64,000 nucleotides of DNA from Vibrio alfacsensis (GTDB lineage: Bacteria > Pseudomonadota > Gammaproteobacteria > Enterobacterales > Vibrionaceae). The position numbers and the translations under genes are program-made. Of the stretch, positions 1-9,212 are shown piece after piece (position 1 is the first letter of the stretch; the number at the start of each line of letters is the position of its first letter). Under the pieces are notes generated by a model that searched no databases, was not told the DNA's origin, and was given only the letters and a program-made list of their open reading frames with translations. The stretch lies in contig NZ_CP032093.1 of assembly GCF_003544875.1 (NCBI RefSeq), positions 868,001-932,000 on the forward strand, written 5' to 3'.

Positions 1-468
1 CAATACGACGCTCATGGATTTTTGAAAGCACCCATTTTTGTATGGTTAGGTTGGATATTTTTAGCTCGCTCTTGGGTGGTATTTGCCATGGCTGGAGTGA
101 GCAGAGATAGTGGAAGCAAAATTCTTGCAATGGTGTACCCTGACTCAAGTACCTTGTATTTGGGCTTGTCGATTGGTATTCCGAGTCTCTTATTGATGTG
201 GCTTATGGGGTTACGCCACCCAGATCGTGGATGGGTGAACCAAATTATGCAGCACGGCCGTGCGATGACTTTGATCTTGTGCGGTATTCAATTGGCTCAG
301 AGTATGTATCATGTCTATCTCGAACATGGCGTATTCAATTGGGCGAACGCGCTTACGATTACCTTGTTAAGTTGGTTTATAATCTATCTTCTAAATGGAA
401 GGTGGGTAAAAGACTGTTTTCAAGTGCCACATCTTGAGCACAGTGAACCGCAGCCATCAAAAAATTAA
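1..468 (+). CDS. DUF2919 family inner-membrane protein (YfeZ-like), 5' end cut by window
   Basis: The reading frame is open from base 1. The first residues (QYDAHGFLKAP) match the conserved N-terminal signature of DUF2919 proteins, so the true start lies a few codons outside the window and a start at the TTG at 22 would be wrong. About 155 residues are visible, with four hydrophobic stretches expected to cross the inner membrane (roughly FVWLGWIFLARSW, LYLGLSIGIPSLLLMWLM, a segment near ILCGIQLAQSMY, and ITLLSWFIIYLL). The biochemical function is unknown. It lies directly before the YfeX-type peroxidase gene, 44 bases away from that gene's chosen start, the same neighbourhood as yfeX/yfeZ in enterics. 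This suggests a shared transcript. The family call is from remembered motif similarity. Confidence 0.75.
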   Translation, partial: QYDAHGFLKAPIFVWLGWIFLARSWVVFAMAGVSRDSGSKILAMVYPDSSTLYLGLSIGIPSLLLMWLMGLRHPDRGWVNQIMQHGRAMTLILCGIQLAQSMYHVYLEHGVFNWANALTITLLSWFIIYLLNGRWVKDCFQVPHLEHSEPQPSKN

Positions 469-512
469 GAACAAAAAACTCCCGCATGGGGCAAAGTATA
501 GAGGATATCTCA

Positions 513-1415
513 ATGTCACAAGCTCAAACGGCGATCGTGCCTGAAGCCGGACCATTTGCACTTTACACTCAGCTAAAAGTAAACCAAAACCGTGAACAGG
601 TATTGGAAAAACTGAAAGCACTTCCTGAGCTAGTTAAAGAGCTCAATACGACCCAGTCAGGAGCGGACTTAACCCTTTCAATTGCATTCACTAAGTCGTT
701 CTGGCAACACTTAAACATGCAAATGCCTGACGAATTGATCGATTTTGCACCACTCGGTGAGGGCGAAGTTATCGCGCCTGCAAGCGATGTTGATGTGTTG
801 ATTCACTGCCACTCAACACGTCATGACTTACACTTTTATGTTCTGCGTAAGTTCTTAACTGACACTGCAGAAGACGTGACAGTTGTTGATGAAACATACG
901 GTTACCGTTATTTAGATGCTCGTGATATGACTGATTTCATCGACGGTACCGAAAACCCGAAAGGTGATGCACGTGCGGATGTTGCTTTGGTTAAAGACGG
1001 CGCATTTGCTGGTGGTAGTTACGTGATGGTGCAACGTTTTGAACACAATCTTCCTGCATGGAGCCGTTTGAATGTATCCGCACAAGAGAAAGTTATTGGT
1101 CGCACTAAACCCGATTCAATTGAGTTAGAAGACGTACCAGCAGCATCTCATGTGGGTCGTGTTGACATTAAAGAAGAGGGTAAAGGTCTTAAAATTGTTC
1201 GCCATAGCTTGCCATACGGCACAGCAACAGGCGCGCACGGGCTGTTGTTTATTTCTTACTGTAACACCATTCACAACATCAAAGTGATGCTAGAAAGTAT
1301 GTATGGTGTGACGGATGGTAAGACTGACCAACTGCTTCGTTTTACTAAAGCGGTAACAGGTGCGTACTTCTTTGCGCCATCACAAGAAATGCTTGCAGAG
1401 CTAGCGATCAAATAA
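513..1415 (+). CDS. Dyp-type heme peroxidase, YfeX family
   Basis: A 300-residue cytoplasmic dye-decolourising-type peroxidase (class B). The FIDGTENP segment is the conserved GxxDG-type heme-pocket motif, and His231 in IVRHSLPYG is the expected proximal heme ligand. These enzymes bind heme b and reduce peroxide; YfeX has been linked to porphyrinogen oxidation and disputed deferrochelatase activity, and the natural substrate is not settled. I chose the ATG at 513 because AGAGGA sits at the right distance upstream. A longer frame from 486 has no good ribosome site. There is no signal peptide. A strong terminator follows, so the gene ends its own unit, probably together with the upstream DUF2919 gene. 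Confidence 0.85.
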   Translation: MSQAQTAIVPEAGPFALYTQLKVNQNREQVLEKLKALPELVKELNTTQSGADLTLSIAFTKSFWQHLNMQMPDELIDFAPLGEGEVIAPASDVDVLIHCHSTRHDLHFYVLRKFLTDTAEDVTVVDETYGYRYLDARDMTDFIDGTENPKGDARADVALVKDGAFAGGSYVMVQRFEHNLPAWSRLNVSAQEKVIGRTKPDSIELEDVPAASHVGRVDIKEEGKGLKIVRHSLPYGTATGAHGLLFISYCNTIHNIKVMLESMYGVTDGKTDQLLRFTKAVTGAYFFAPSQEMLAELAIK

Positions 1416-1435
1416 TCGCAATCCAAATGCTTTTA

Positions 1436-1460
1436 AGCCCTCCACCAAGGAGGGCTTTTT
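1436..1460 (+). terminator. Rho-independent terminator after the peroxidase gene
   Basis: Perfect 8-bp stem AGCCCTCC / GGAGGGCT with loop ACCAA, followed by a run of Ts. It separates the peroxidase unit from the flagellar block. Confidence 0.85.
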
Positions 1461-1575
1461 AGTATCCGTTACCCTTGTGTTACGCCTATGTATTTGTATC
1501 TAGGCTATTTTTGTCTCTTGCTTTATGTTGCTCTCTCGCCCTGCCTCACTCTCTAGCAATATTTAAAATAAACAC

Positions 1576-1602
1576 TAAACCTTTGGCTAACGTGGTCGAT
1601 AA
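1576..1602 (+). promoter_or_regulatory. Sigma-28 (FliA) promoter of flaF
   Basis: The -35-like TAAAC (1576-1580) and -10-like GTCGATAA (1595-1602) are separated by 14 bases, the same spacing as the flaB and flaA elements and as the consensus TAAAG-N14-GCCGATAA. It lies about 38 bases before the flaF start. It is the weakest match of the three flagellin promoters. Confidence 0.6.
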
Positions 1603-1639
1603 ATACACAAAGCCTTAATTCGTTTGGAGTGTGTATCTC

Positions 1640-2772
1640 GTGGCGATCACCGTTAATACTAATGTTTCAGCACTGGTTGCACAGCGCAACTTGAGCAATG
1701 CAACAGACATGCTGAACCAATCCATGGAGCGTTTGTCTTCAGGGAAGCGTATTAACAGCGCAAAAGACGACGCAGCAGGTTTGCAAATATCCAATCGCTT
1801 GCAATCGCAAATGCGAGGGCTGGATGTCGCAGTACGAAATGCAAACGACGGAATCTCCATCATGCAAACTGCCGAAGGCGCGATGGATGAAGTCACCAAT
1901 ATCATGCAACGTATGCGTGATCTTTCTTTGCAATCTTCTAACGGCTCTAACAGCAATGCAGAACGGTTAGCTTTGCAAGAAGAAGTGAGCGCACTTAATG
2001 ATGAACTCAACCGAATTGCAGAAACGACCTCTTTTGGTGGGCGTAAATTGCTCAATGGCAGCTTCGGTCAATCATCGTTTCAAATTGGTGCCACTTCTGG
2101 TGAGGCTGTTCAGGTTGAGTTGAAGTCAATGCGTACCGATGGTATCGAGATGGGCGGCTTTAGTTACGTCGCGAATGGGCGTGCAAGTTCAGATTGGCAA
2201 GTCAAAGATGGTGTGAATGAGCTGAGCATGTCATTTACCAATCGTGCTGGCGAGGTGGAAACCATTCAAATCAATGCGAAAGCAGGTGATGATATTGAAG
2301 AGCTTGCTACTTATATTAATGGTCAAACTGACAAAGTCACGGCATCTGTCAATGAAAAGGGCAGTTGCAACTCTTTATGGCTGGTACAGAAACGTCAGGT
2401 ACTATGGCTTTTTCTGGTGATTTAGCAAGTGAACTGGGTTTGCAACTAAAAGGTTACGACGCGGTCGATAGTCTGGATATTACTTCTGTAGGGGGAGCAC
2501 AACAGGCGGTTGCGGTGTTAGATACGGCTATGAAGTATGTAGACAGCCATCGCGCAGAGTTAGGCGCGTATCAAAATCGTTTTGACCATGCCGTCAATAA
2601 TCTTGAAAATATCCACGAAAACGTCGCAGCTTCAAACAGTCGAATTCAAGATACTGACTACGCCAAAGAAACCACACAAATGGTAAAGCAGCAGATCTTG
2701 CAACAAGTCAGCACCACGATTCTTGCACAAGCAAAACAGGCGCCAAATCTAGCACTAACGCTACTGGGTTAA
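1640..2772 (+). CDS. flaF: Polar flagellin FlaF (one-base frameshift in this sequence)
   Basis: Filament subunit exported by the flagellar type III system. The start is GTG at 1640 with GGAG ten bases upstream, giving [18 protein letters not shown], the conserved flagellin N-terminus. The N-terminal D0/D1 helices (residues about 1-170), a variable centre and the C-terminal D1/D0 helices ending in ALTLLG are all present. The frame breaks in a GGG run at 2359-2361. Adding one G joins the two halves into about 377 residues, the same length as the flaB and flaA products. It is the first of three tandem flagellin genes, has its own sigma-28 promoter and terminator, and is the most diverged of the three. 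The lesion is probably a sequencing error, though a real null allele cannot be excluded. Confidence 0.85.
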
Positions 2773-2833
2773 TCAATAATGTGACGTAATTTTACGCGAA
2801 AACAGCCTGTATCGACAATTCAAACGAAGCTTT

Positions 2834-2857
2834 AGCAAAAGAAAGTTTTTGCTTTTT
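2834..2857 (+). terminator. Terminator after flaF
   Basis: Stem AGCAAAA / TTTTGCT with a short loop, followed by TTTTT, 60 bases after the flaF stop. AT-rich and modest in strength. Confidence 0.6.
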
Positions 2858-2915
2858 ATCCGCTTCATCACGATTTACCTGCCAAACAAATTTTTTTCAA
2901 AAATCTTAAATTTTC

Positions 2916-2943
2916 CTAAAGAAACCAAGAAGTGCGCCGTTAA
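2916..2943 (+). promoter_or_regulatory. Sigma-28 (FliA) promoter of flaB
   Basis: CTAAAG (2916-2921), 14 bases, then GCCGTTAA (2936-2943). This is a near-consensus FliA promoter. Transcription would start at about 2950, giving a leader of roughly 75 bases before flaB. Confidence 0.8.
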
Positions 2944-2969
2944 TAAAAATAACTTTGAGAGAACTACTT

Positions 2970-2991
2970 GGTTTCCGAGACGTCGGAAACC
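2970..2991 (+). other. Perfect inverted repeat in the flaB leader RNA
   Basis: GGTTTCCGA (2970-2978) and TCGGAAACC (2983-2991) form a 9-bp stem with the tetraloop GACG. No T-run follows, so it is not a terminator. It begins about 20 bases after the predicted sigma-28 start, and the flaB ribosome site (GGAG) comes about 20 bases later. It could stabilise the mRNA 5' end or bind a regulator; that is inference. Confidence 0.6.
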
Positions 2992-3023
2992 GCTACATCG
3001 GAAAATCAATTGGAGAAATCACC

Positions 3024-4157
3024 ATGGCAGTGAATGTAAACACAAACGTATCAGCAATGACCGCTCAGCGTTACCTAAATAGCGCAAACTCAGCACAACA
3101 AACGTCAATGGAACGTTTGTCTTCAGGTTCAAAAATCAACAGCGCAAAAGATGACGCTGCGGGTCTTCAAATTTCGAACCGCTTGAACGTGCAAAGTCGT
3201 GGTCTTGATGTGGCAGTTCGTAACGCGAACGATGGTATCTCTATTGCACAAACGGCTGAAGGTGCAATGAATGAGACAACCAACATTCTGCAACGCATGC
3301 GTGATCTTTCTCTACAGTCGGCAAACGGCTCAAACTCAAAAGCAGAGCGTGTTGCGATTCAAGAAGAAGTAACCGCGCTAAACGACGAGCTAAACCGTAT
3401 CGCTGAAACGACCTCTTTTGGTGGCAACAAGCTACTGAACGGCACGCACGGCTCTAAATCTTTCCAAATCGGTGCAGACAACGGCGAAGCAGTGATGCTT
3501 GAGCTAAAAGACATGCGCTCAGACAACAAAATGATGGGTGGCTTGAGCTACCAAGCAGAAAATGGCAAAGACAAAAACTGGAATGTCGCTGAGGGTAAAA
3601 ACGACCTTAAAATCAGCCTAAAAGACAGTTTTGGTCAAGAGCAAGAAATCAGCATTAATGCGAAAGCGGGCGATGACATCGAAGAGTTAGCAACTTACAT
3701 CAATGGTCAAACGGATCTAGTAAAAGCATCGGTAGACCAAGACGGTAAACTGCAAATCTTTGCAGGTAACAACAAAGTTGACGGCGAAGTGTCTTTCTCT
3801 GGTGGTCTATCTGGTGAGCTAGGCTTCGGTGAAGCGAAGAACGTAACGGTAGATACGATAGACGTGACATCCGTTGGTGGTGCGCAGGAATCTGTGGCGA
3901 TCATTGATGCGGCATTAAAATACGTAGATAGCCACCGTGCAGAGCTAGGTGCTTTCCAAAACCGCTTCGATCACGCTATCAACAACCTAGACAACATCAA
4001 TGAGAACGTGAATGCGTCGAAGAGCCGTATCAAAGATACCGACTTCGCGAAAGAAACGACTCAAATGACCAAGTCACAAATTCTATCGCAAGCGTCAAGC
4101 TCAATCCTTGCGCAAGCGAAACAAGCGCCAAACTCAGCGCTAAGTCTACTAGGCTAG
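3024..4157 (+). CDS. flaB: Polar flagellin FlaB
   Basis: Filament subunit of 377 residues. The ATG at 3024 follows GGAGAAATCACC; an in-frame start 69 bases upstream lies within the leader and is unlikely. The protein begins [18 protein letters not shown] and ends [20 protein letters not shown], the conserved coiled D0/D1 ends needed for export and polymerisation. The central part (about residues 175-290) differs from FlaA and FlaF. It has its own FliA promoter and its own strong terminator, so it is transcribed alone. Several flagellins in one filament are normal for polar Vibrio flagella, which in many species are sheathed. The reading frame is intact. Confidence 0.93.
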   Translation: MAVNVNTNVSAMTAQRYLNSANSAQQTSMERLSSGSKINSAKDDAAGLQISNRLNVQSRGLDVAVRNANDGISIAQTAEGAMNETTNILQRMRDLSLQSANGSNSKAERVAIQEEVTALNDELNRIAETTSFGGNKLLNGTHGSKSFQIGADNGEAVMLELKDMRSDNKMMGGLSYQAENGKDKNWNVAEGKNDLKISLKDSFGQEQEISINAKAGDDIEELATYINGQTDLVKASVDQDGKLQIFAGNNKVDGEVSFSGGLSGELGFGEAKNVTVDTIDVTSVGGAQESVAIIDAALKYVDSHRAELGAFQNRFDHAINNLDNINENVNASKSRIKDTDFAKETTQMTKSQILSQASSSILAQAKQAPNSALSLLG

Positions 4158-4206
4158 TTGGCCCAGTAAGAGAACCTCATTGGCTCGTGGTGAGAGATGA
4201 GCGAGT

Positions 4207-4232
4207 AAACCCAGCTTCGGCTGGGTTTTTTT
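4207..4232 (+). terminator. Strong terminator after flaB
   Basis: 9-bp stem AAACCCAGC / GCTGGGTTT with a TTCG tetraloop and a run of seven Ts. Confidence 0.92.
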
Positions 4233-4339
4233 CTGTCTGAATTCAGAGCGAGTATTTCTTTTGTGAGTTGGGGATATTTGAGTTGCATCACACTTCAGTA
4301 AGTGACAGAAAATAATCGCAAAAAAATAAAAATTTTTCC

Positions 4340-4366
4340 TAAAGGATATGGATTGGTCGCCGTTAA
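4340..4366 (+). promoter_or_regulatory. Sigma-28 (FliA) promoter of flaA
   Basis: TAAAG (4340-4344), 14 bases, then GCCGTTAA (4359-4366), identical in its -10 box to the flaB promoter. In V. cholerae the major flagellin flaA is sigma-54 dependent; no GG-N10-GC element was seen here. Confidence 0.8.
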
Positions 4367-4447
4367 AGGGATTGAGAGAAATAAGATGTACCTAAGTGAG
4401 GTGAGAGACACGACGGTGCATCAATCAAAGCCTTAAGGAGATCAACT

Positions 4448-5578
4448 ATGGCGATTAACGTTAATACTAACGTTTCTGCGATGACCGCACAGCGTTACCT
4501 AAACCAAGCGGCTGAAGGTCAACAAAAATCAATGGAGCGTTTGTCTTCGGGTTATAAAATTAATAGCGCGAAAGACGATGCTGCAGGTCTACAAATTTCT
4601 AACCGTTTGAACGCGCAAAGCCGTGGCCTAGACATGGCAGTGAAAAACGCGAACGACGGTATTTCTATTGCACAGGTTGCTGAAGGTGCAATGAATGAAT
4701 CCACTAACATCCTACAACGTATGCGTGACCTATCGCTTCAATCTGCGAACGGTTCAAACTCAAAATCAGAACGTGTAGCGATCCAAGAAGAAGTGACAGC
4801 GCTTAACGATGAACTAAACCGTATCGCTGAAACAACCTCTTTCGGTGGTAACAAACTTCTTAACGGTACTTACGGTACTCAATCTTTCCAAATCGGTGCG
4901 GACTCAGGTGAAGCAGTCATGCTGTCTATGGGTAACTTGCGTTCTGATACTTCTGCAATGGGTGGTAAGAGCTACGCAGCAGAAGAGGGTAAAGATGCGT
5001 CTTGGGCTGTTGGTGAAAAAACTGAACTAAGCATGAAGTACACGACTAAGCTTGGTGAAGAGAAAGAACTGACGATCAACGCAAAGCAAGGCGATGATAT
5101 CGAACAGCTAGCGACTTACATCAACGGTCAAAGCGAAGACGTAAAAGCATCTGTTGGTGAAGACGGCAAGCTACAAGTATTTGCAGCTTCTCAGAAAGTA
5201 ACGGGTGATGTTGAGTTCTCTGGCAACCTAGCGGGCGAAATCGGTTTCGGTAAAGCAAAAGACGTGACGGTTAAAGATATCGACGTTACCACTGTCGCGG
5301 GTTCTCAAGAAGCGGTTGCTATCATCGATGGTGCACTGAAATCAGTCGATAGCCAACGCGCGTCTCTTGGTGCATTCCAAAATCGTTTCGACCATGCAAT
5401 CAGCAACTTAGACAACATTAATGAAAACGTTAATGCGTCTAACAGCCGCATTAAAGATACTGATTACGCGAAAGAAACGACGTCTATGACTAAGTCGCAA
5501 ATTCTTCAACAAGCAAGTACTTCAATTTTAGCTCAAGCTAAGCAGTCACCATCTGCAGCGCTAAGCTTGTTGGGTTAA
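4448..5578 (+). CDS. flaA: Polar flagellin FlaA
   Basis: Filament subunit of 376 residues with an intact frame. The ATG at 4448 follows AAGGAGATCAACT, an excellent ribosome site. The N-terminus [18 protein letters not shown] and C-terminus ending SAALSLLG are the conserved export and polymerisation regions. It is very similar to FlaB in both end domains and differs in the centre (about residues 170-290). It follows its own FliA promoter. No clear terminator was found between flaA and flaG, so some transcripts may run into flaG-fliD. Confidence 0.93.
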   Translation: MAINVNTNVSAMTAQRYLNQAAEGQQKSMERLSSGYKINSAKDDAAGLQISNRLNAQSRGLDMAVKNANDGISIAQVAEGAMNESTNILQRMRDLSLQSANGSNSKSERVAIQEEVTALNDELNRIAETTSFGGNKLLNGTYGTQSFQIGADSGEAVMLSMGNLRSDTSAMGGKSYAAEEGKDASWAVGEKTELSMKYTTKLGEEKELTINAKQGDDIEQLATYINGQSEDVKASVGEDGKLQVFAASQKVTGDVEFSGNLAGEIGFGKAKDVTVKDIDVTTVAGSQEAVAIIDGALKSVDSQRASLGAFQNRFDHAISNLDNINENVNASNSRIKDTDYAKETTSMTKSQILQQASTSILAQAKQSPSAALSLLG

Positions 5579-5650
5579 CCGGTTTTACTTAGCTGATTTA
5601 TTCACCTAAGCGATAGATCGTTCGTTAGCCCATAAGGTGGAAGGGAGATT

Positions 5651-6088
5651 ATGATGGAAATACCCTCATATACATCGAACATCCAGCCTTACGGTGAGCC
5701 GAATGGCACAAAAGTTGCAAAACAAAATGGCAGCGGCATAGGTACGCCTAGCACGAATATTTCAAACGGTTCACTTTCTCCTGCAAAAGTGAAAGGAGCC
5801 GAGCACGACTTCTCTGTCAAAGCCGCATTAGAAATGGCGGATACCCGTCATGAGCTTAACAGAGAAGAACGTGAAAAAATGGTGGCACAGATGAATGAGT
5901 TTGTGGATGCCATGAATAAGGGAGTGTCGTTTCGCATCGATGAAGAATCGGGGCGAGACGTAGTGACGATTTTCGAAGCCACGACTGGTGATGTGATTCG
6001 TCAAATCCCTGATGAAGAAATGCTTGTGGTATTGCGTCGCCTAGCTGAGCACACAGCTAACAGTGGTTTGTTGGTTGAAAAAGTGTAA
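5651..6088 (+). CDS. flaG: FlaG family protein
   Basis: A 145-residue protein. The N-terminal half is polar and low in complexity. The C-terminal half (about residues 70-145, with VAQMNEFVDAMNKGVSF and GDVIRQIPDEEMLVVLRRL) is the FlaG domain. FlaG proteins affect filament length in several polar flagellates; the mechanism is unclear. A ribosome site AAGGGAG precedes the ATG at 5651; a second ATG at 5654 is also possible. It sits between flaA and the cap gene fliD, 20 bases from the latter, so it is probably co-transcribed with fliD-flaI-fliS. Confidence 0.88.
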   Translation: MMEIPSYTSNIQPYGEPNGTKVAKQNGSGIGTPSTNISNGSLSPAKVKGAEHDFSVKAALEMADTRHELNREEREKMVAQMNEFVDAMNKGVSFRIDEESGRDVVTIFEATTGDVIRQIPDEEMLVVLRRLAEHTANSGLLVEKV

Positions 6089-6108
6089 GTCGTTTTTGAG
6101 GTGATTTG

Positions 6109-8112
6109 ATGAGTTTAAGCCCTTTGGGGATGTCTGGCGGCATGGATATTAATGCCATGGTCAGCAAAATTGTAGATGCCGAGCGGGTACCAAAGCAGCA
6201 AAGCATCAACAACGAGCGTGCGACAATTGATGCCAGCATCAGTGCCTACGGGCGACTTAGAGAATCATTAGATACGATGAAGAACCTCATGGCGAATTTT
6301 CGTCAAGAGAAAGCCTTTGCGGTTCGTACTGTTGAAACAACAAACGACAGCATTGTATCTGCCACTGCAACGACGGATGCCATAGCCGGTAAGTATGCTA
6401 TCGATGTGTTGCAGCTTGCTCAGAGCCACAAAGTCGCTTCTGATGTTTTACCTGAAGATGCGAAGTTTGGCCCTGGTAAGCTGCAGATTTCACTTGGTGA
6501 TGATGATTTTAACGTTAACGTTCCATCTCGCGCTAAGCTTGTGGACGTTGTGCGTGGAATTAATGGCGCGAAAGATAACCCTGGCGTCCGAGCCTCACTC
6601 ATCAACGATGTTGATGGGCCACGTTTGATCCTTGCTTCGAACTTATCGGGAAAGGACCACCAACTTAAAGTCAGTGTCGATGCCCAAGCTGGCAATCCTC
6701 TGAAACATTTCGAATATAAGACACTGGAAGACCGCGTGAATGCGCTTGAAGAAGCTCGTGAAGCGGCAGAAGCAGTGTTAGGGCCACTCAAGGCAGAGCC
6801 AACCACCGTAGACCAACCTAGTCAGCTAGATGCCGACGGCAATCCTCTACCTCCTCAAGACCAGAAAGCGGCAGATCAAGCCACAGAAAATACATCGAAT
6901 GAACCGATTTCTTCTTATGGTTCAGCAGCAGCCAAGGCGGCTCAAGAGGCAATAGACAAAGCGAACCAACGTGCAGGAATGCGCCCGCAGGACAGTATCC
7001 CCGGCTGGACGGAAACCGCTTCTGGAACGCTGTTGGATTCGTACCGTATGCCAGAAATTGAACTGGATGAAGCGGCGATTGCAAAAGCTCCTGACGTTCC
7101 TGGTTGGAATAATACAGCATCTGGCACCTTGGTGGATTCTTACGTCACGACAAAAGAAGCCAAGCAGCAGCTCGAACAAGAAAAAGCAGACATCGAGCAG
7201 AAAATTGCTAGTGACAAACAACAACTTGATGAAAAGGTCGAGCGCGGTGAGCTCACCGAAGAGCAAGCCAAAGAGATGCATCGTTCTAAGCTAAAACCAG
7301 AAGAACGCGAACGCTTAGAAAAAATCGATGTCGCAGAAACAAAAATTGCAGAAGCACAGAAGTCATTTGAAGCCTATTCAGGTATGACGCAAGTTCAAGC
7401 TGGCCAGGATTCGATGGTGATGCTTGATGGTGTTGCGCAGTTATCTAGCCACAACAACGTGATAGAAGATGCGATTGAGGGGGTAAACCTCACGATCAAA
7501 GGCAAGTCGGAAGCGGGTAAACCACCAGCCGAAATCGGTGTCGAGTATGATCGTCAAAGTGTGCGTGCCGATATAGAAACGTTTGTGTCTGCCTATAATG
7601 CGTTCTATCAAACATCCAAAGCACTAGCGAGTGTCGACCCAACGACCGGTCAGCGAGGCCCATTGGCGGGTGATAGTACCGTGCGAAGTGCCGATGCGAG
7701 ATTGAAGTCTGTTTTCTCTACCAATATTGAAAAAGCGCCGGAAAATTTAAAATCATTGACGGAGTTTGGCATTACGACCACACGTCAAGGGACACTCGAA
7801 ATCAACTACGACATGCTTGACCGCCAGTTGAATAACAACTTCAATGAACTGGAAAAGTTCTTCGGCGGTAACACAGGCTTCGCGAAACGTGTAGAAGATG
7901 CCATTCACGGTATTACCGGGATTACGGGCAGTATCCGCACACGTGAAAAAAGCCTGACAGAGCAAAATTATCGACTTAACGATGATCAAGTCGCATTGGA
8001 TCGCCGAATGGACGGTCTTGAAAAACGTACCCATGCGAAATTTGCAGCGATGCAAGATGCGACGGGTAAAATGCAAGGTCAACTTGGGGCGTTAATGAAC
8101 GCAATCGGCTAA
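6109..8112 (+). CDS. fliD: Flagellar filament cap protein FliD (HAP2, FlaH)
   Basis: Cap protein that folds flagellin at the filament tip. It has 667 residues, long for FliD but usual in Vibrio. The start is ATG 6109, since GAGGTG lies in front and the codon before it is a TTG that only extends the frame. The N-terminal FliD_N domain covers about residues 8-105. The C-terminal domain (about 440-667) carries coiled helices ending in GQLGALMNAIG. The middle insert (about 200-440) is charged and predicted coiled-coil. It contains a duplicated 15-residue motif, PGWxxTASGTLxDSY, at 298-312 and 331-345. The flaI gene follows after three bases. Confidence 0.93.
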   Translation: MSLSPLGMSGGMDINAMVSKIVDAERVPKQQSINNERATIDASISAYGRLRESLDTMKNLMANFRQEKAFAVRTVETTNDSIVSATATTDAIAGKYAIDVLQLAQSHKVASDVLPEDAKFGPGKLQISLGDDDFNVNVPSRAKLVDVVRGINGAKDNPGVRASLINDVDGPRLILASNLSGKDHQLKVSVDAQAGNPLKHFEYKTLEDRVNALEEAREAAEAVLGPLKAEPTTVDQPSQLDADGNPLPPQDQKAADQATENTSNEPISSYGSAAAKAAQEAIDKANQRAGMRPQDSIPGWTETASGTLLDSYRMPEIELDEAAIAKAPDVPGWNNTASGTLVDSYVTTKEAKQQLEQEKADIEQKIASDKQQLDEKVERGELTEEQAKEMHRSKLKPEERERLEKIDVAETKIAEAQKSFEAYSGMTQVQAGQDSMVMLDGVAQLSSHNNVIEDAIEGVNLTIKGKSEAGKPPAEIGVEYDRQSVRADIETFVSAYNAFYQTSKALASVDPTTGQRGPLAGDSTVRSADARLKSVFSTNIEKAPENLKSLTEFGITTTRQGTLEINYDMLDRQLNNNFNELEKFFGGNTGFAKRVEDAIHGITGITGSIRTREKSLTEQNYRLNDDQVALDRRMDGLEKRTHAKFAAMQDATGKMQGQLGALMNAIG

Positions 8113-8115
8113 TGA

Positions 8116-8418
8116 ATGGAAACTGAACTCCAAAAAATTAGTGATATTGATCAACTAATAACGCAACACCTAGAAAAAGATGACTTTAATGCTGAAGAAA
8201 TTCTTCACTTGGTCGATATCAGAGAAAGCTTATTAGAAAGTCTGTTATCCAGTGCAGAGAGTAATCCATTGGTTAAGCAGCAAGTAGAGTGGCAAGACTT
8301 GCTTACTCGAACCAAAAATTGTTGAGCTGATGCAAGTAGAGACCTCGAATGTTGGAAAAGAACTTCACAAGTTCCGTTATGGTCAGCGCTCGCTTCAGCA
8401 GTACAAAAATTTATTTAG
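8116..8418 (+). CDS. flaI: Flagellar protein FlaI (frameshifted twice in this sequence)
   Basis: Small mostly helical protein between fliD and fliS, in the position of a FliT-like chaperone; its function is not firmly known. As written, the frame stops at 8325 after 69 residues. Changing the A-run at 8314-8318 (by +2 or -1) restores a frame reading IVELMQVETSNVGKELHKFR. Adding one A to the run at 8405-8409 then gives a natural end at TAG 8416-8418, about 101 residues. The fliS ribosome site follows at once, which supports the restored end. The sequence downstream of 8325 clearly looks coding, so this is one gene and not a short ORF followed by a gap. Confidence 0.7.
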
Positions 8419-8430
8419 AAGAGGAATACT

Positions 8431-8841
8431 ATGCGCGGTTCTTTGCAAGCATACAAAAAGGTATCAGTCGACAGTCAGCTAAGTGCGGCTTCTCCGCACA
8501 AAGTGATTCAAATGCTGATGGCTGGTGCGATTGAACGCCTAATTCAAGGTAAAGCGGCAATGCTTGCAGGAAACATTCCTGCGAAAGGTGAACGCCTAGG
8601 GAAAGCATTAGACATTATTATTTCTCTTCGTAGCTGCCTTTCTATGCAAGATGGTGGTGAGATTGCATCTAACCTAGATGCTTTATATGAGTTTATGATC
8701 ACTCAAATCTCTGCTGCGAACCATAAAAACGACCCTCAGCCAATTGATGATGTGATTGATATCATTCGTGAAATCAAATCAGCGTGGGACCAGATTCCTG
8801 CGGAATATCACAACTTAACAGCAGCCGAAGTGGGAATTTAA
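8431..8841 (+). CDS. fliS: Flagellin export chaperone FliS (FlaJ)
   Basis: A 136-residue, mainly helical cytoplasmic chaperone that binds the flagellin C-terminus and prevents early polymerisation. It begins MRGSLQAYKKVSVDSQ, with the typical FliS segment SPHKVIQMLMAGAIERL at about 21-37. The ATG at 8431 follows GAAGAGGAATACT, a good ribosome site. It is the last gene of the flaG-fliD-flaI-fliS unit. The following 371 bases carry no gene. Confidence 0.92.
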   Translation: MRGSLQAYKKVSVDSQLSAASPHKVIQMLMAGAIERLIQGKAAMLAGNIPAKGERLGKALDIIISLRSCLSMQDGGEIASNLDALYEFMITQISAANHKNDPQPIDDVIDIIREIKSAWDQIPAEYHNLTAAEVGI

Positions 8842-8842
8842 T

Positions 8843-8945
8843 ATAGATACCCAAGTAACCTCAAGATGCTTGATTCAGCGAGGATGACTTGGTTTGTAGA
8901 CGCGGCGGCGATTTAAAGATCTAGTGGGTCTAAATCAAAAATCGG
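8843..8945. repeat. Probable dispersed Vibrio extragenic repeat
   Basis: The stretch from GATACCCAAGTAACCTCAAG through GGGTCTAAATCAAAAATCG reads like an extragenic element that I recall in many Vibrio intergenic regions. It contains a partly self-complementary core (GATTTAAAGATC and GGGTCTAAATC). No coding frame covers it. Only one copy is present in this window, so the repeat status rests on memory. Confidence 0.35.
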
Positions 8946-9065
8946 TAACTTTATAAACTAAGTTTTGTTTATAAGCGATTGTACGTTTAATTCGTGAGTA
9001 AAGTTACAATCGAGCTCACACCGCACCATTGCTTGGTTGCCTTATTTTTTATTCAAATAAAATAG

Positions 9066-9093
9066 AAGCCATTAGTAGCCCTAATGGCTTTTT
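9066..9093 (+). terminator. Terminator ahead of flrA
   Basis: 9-bp stem AAGCCATTA / TAATGGCTT with a short loop, then TTTT. It lies 225 bases after the fliS stop and ends the fliD-fliS transcript. The remaining bases 9094-9212 must hold the flrA promoter, but no clear sigma-70 or sigma-54 match was found there. Confidence 0.75.
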
Positions 9094-9212
9094 GTTGCTG
9101 ATTTCCTAATTATCTATCACTAATTGAGAGACGGTGTTCCTTTCTCATTTCCAATAGTGCAAATCAAGGTTTGGCCGCAACGCACCCGAAATAAAGGCAA
9201 TCATTCTTACTT

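Noticed and set aside
2365..2772. Separate short flagellin gene starting at 2365
   Set aside because: It is the 3' part of flaF displaced by one missing G; no promoter or ribosome site precedes it.
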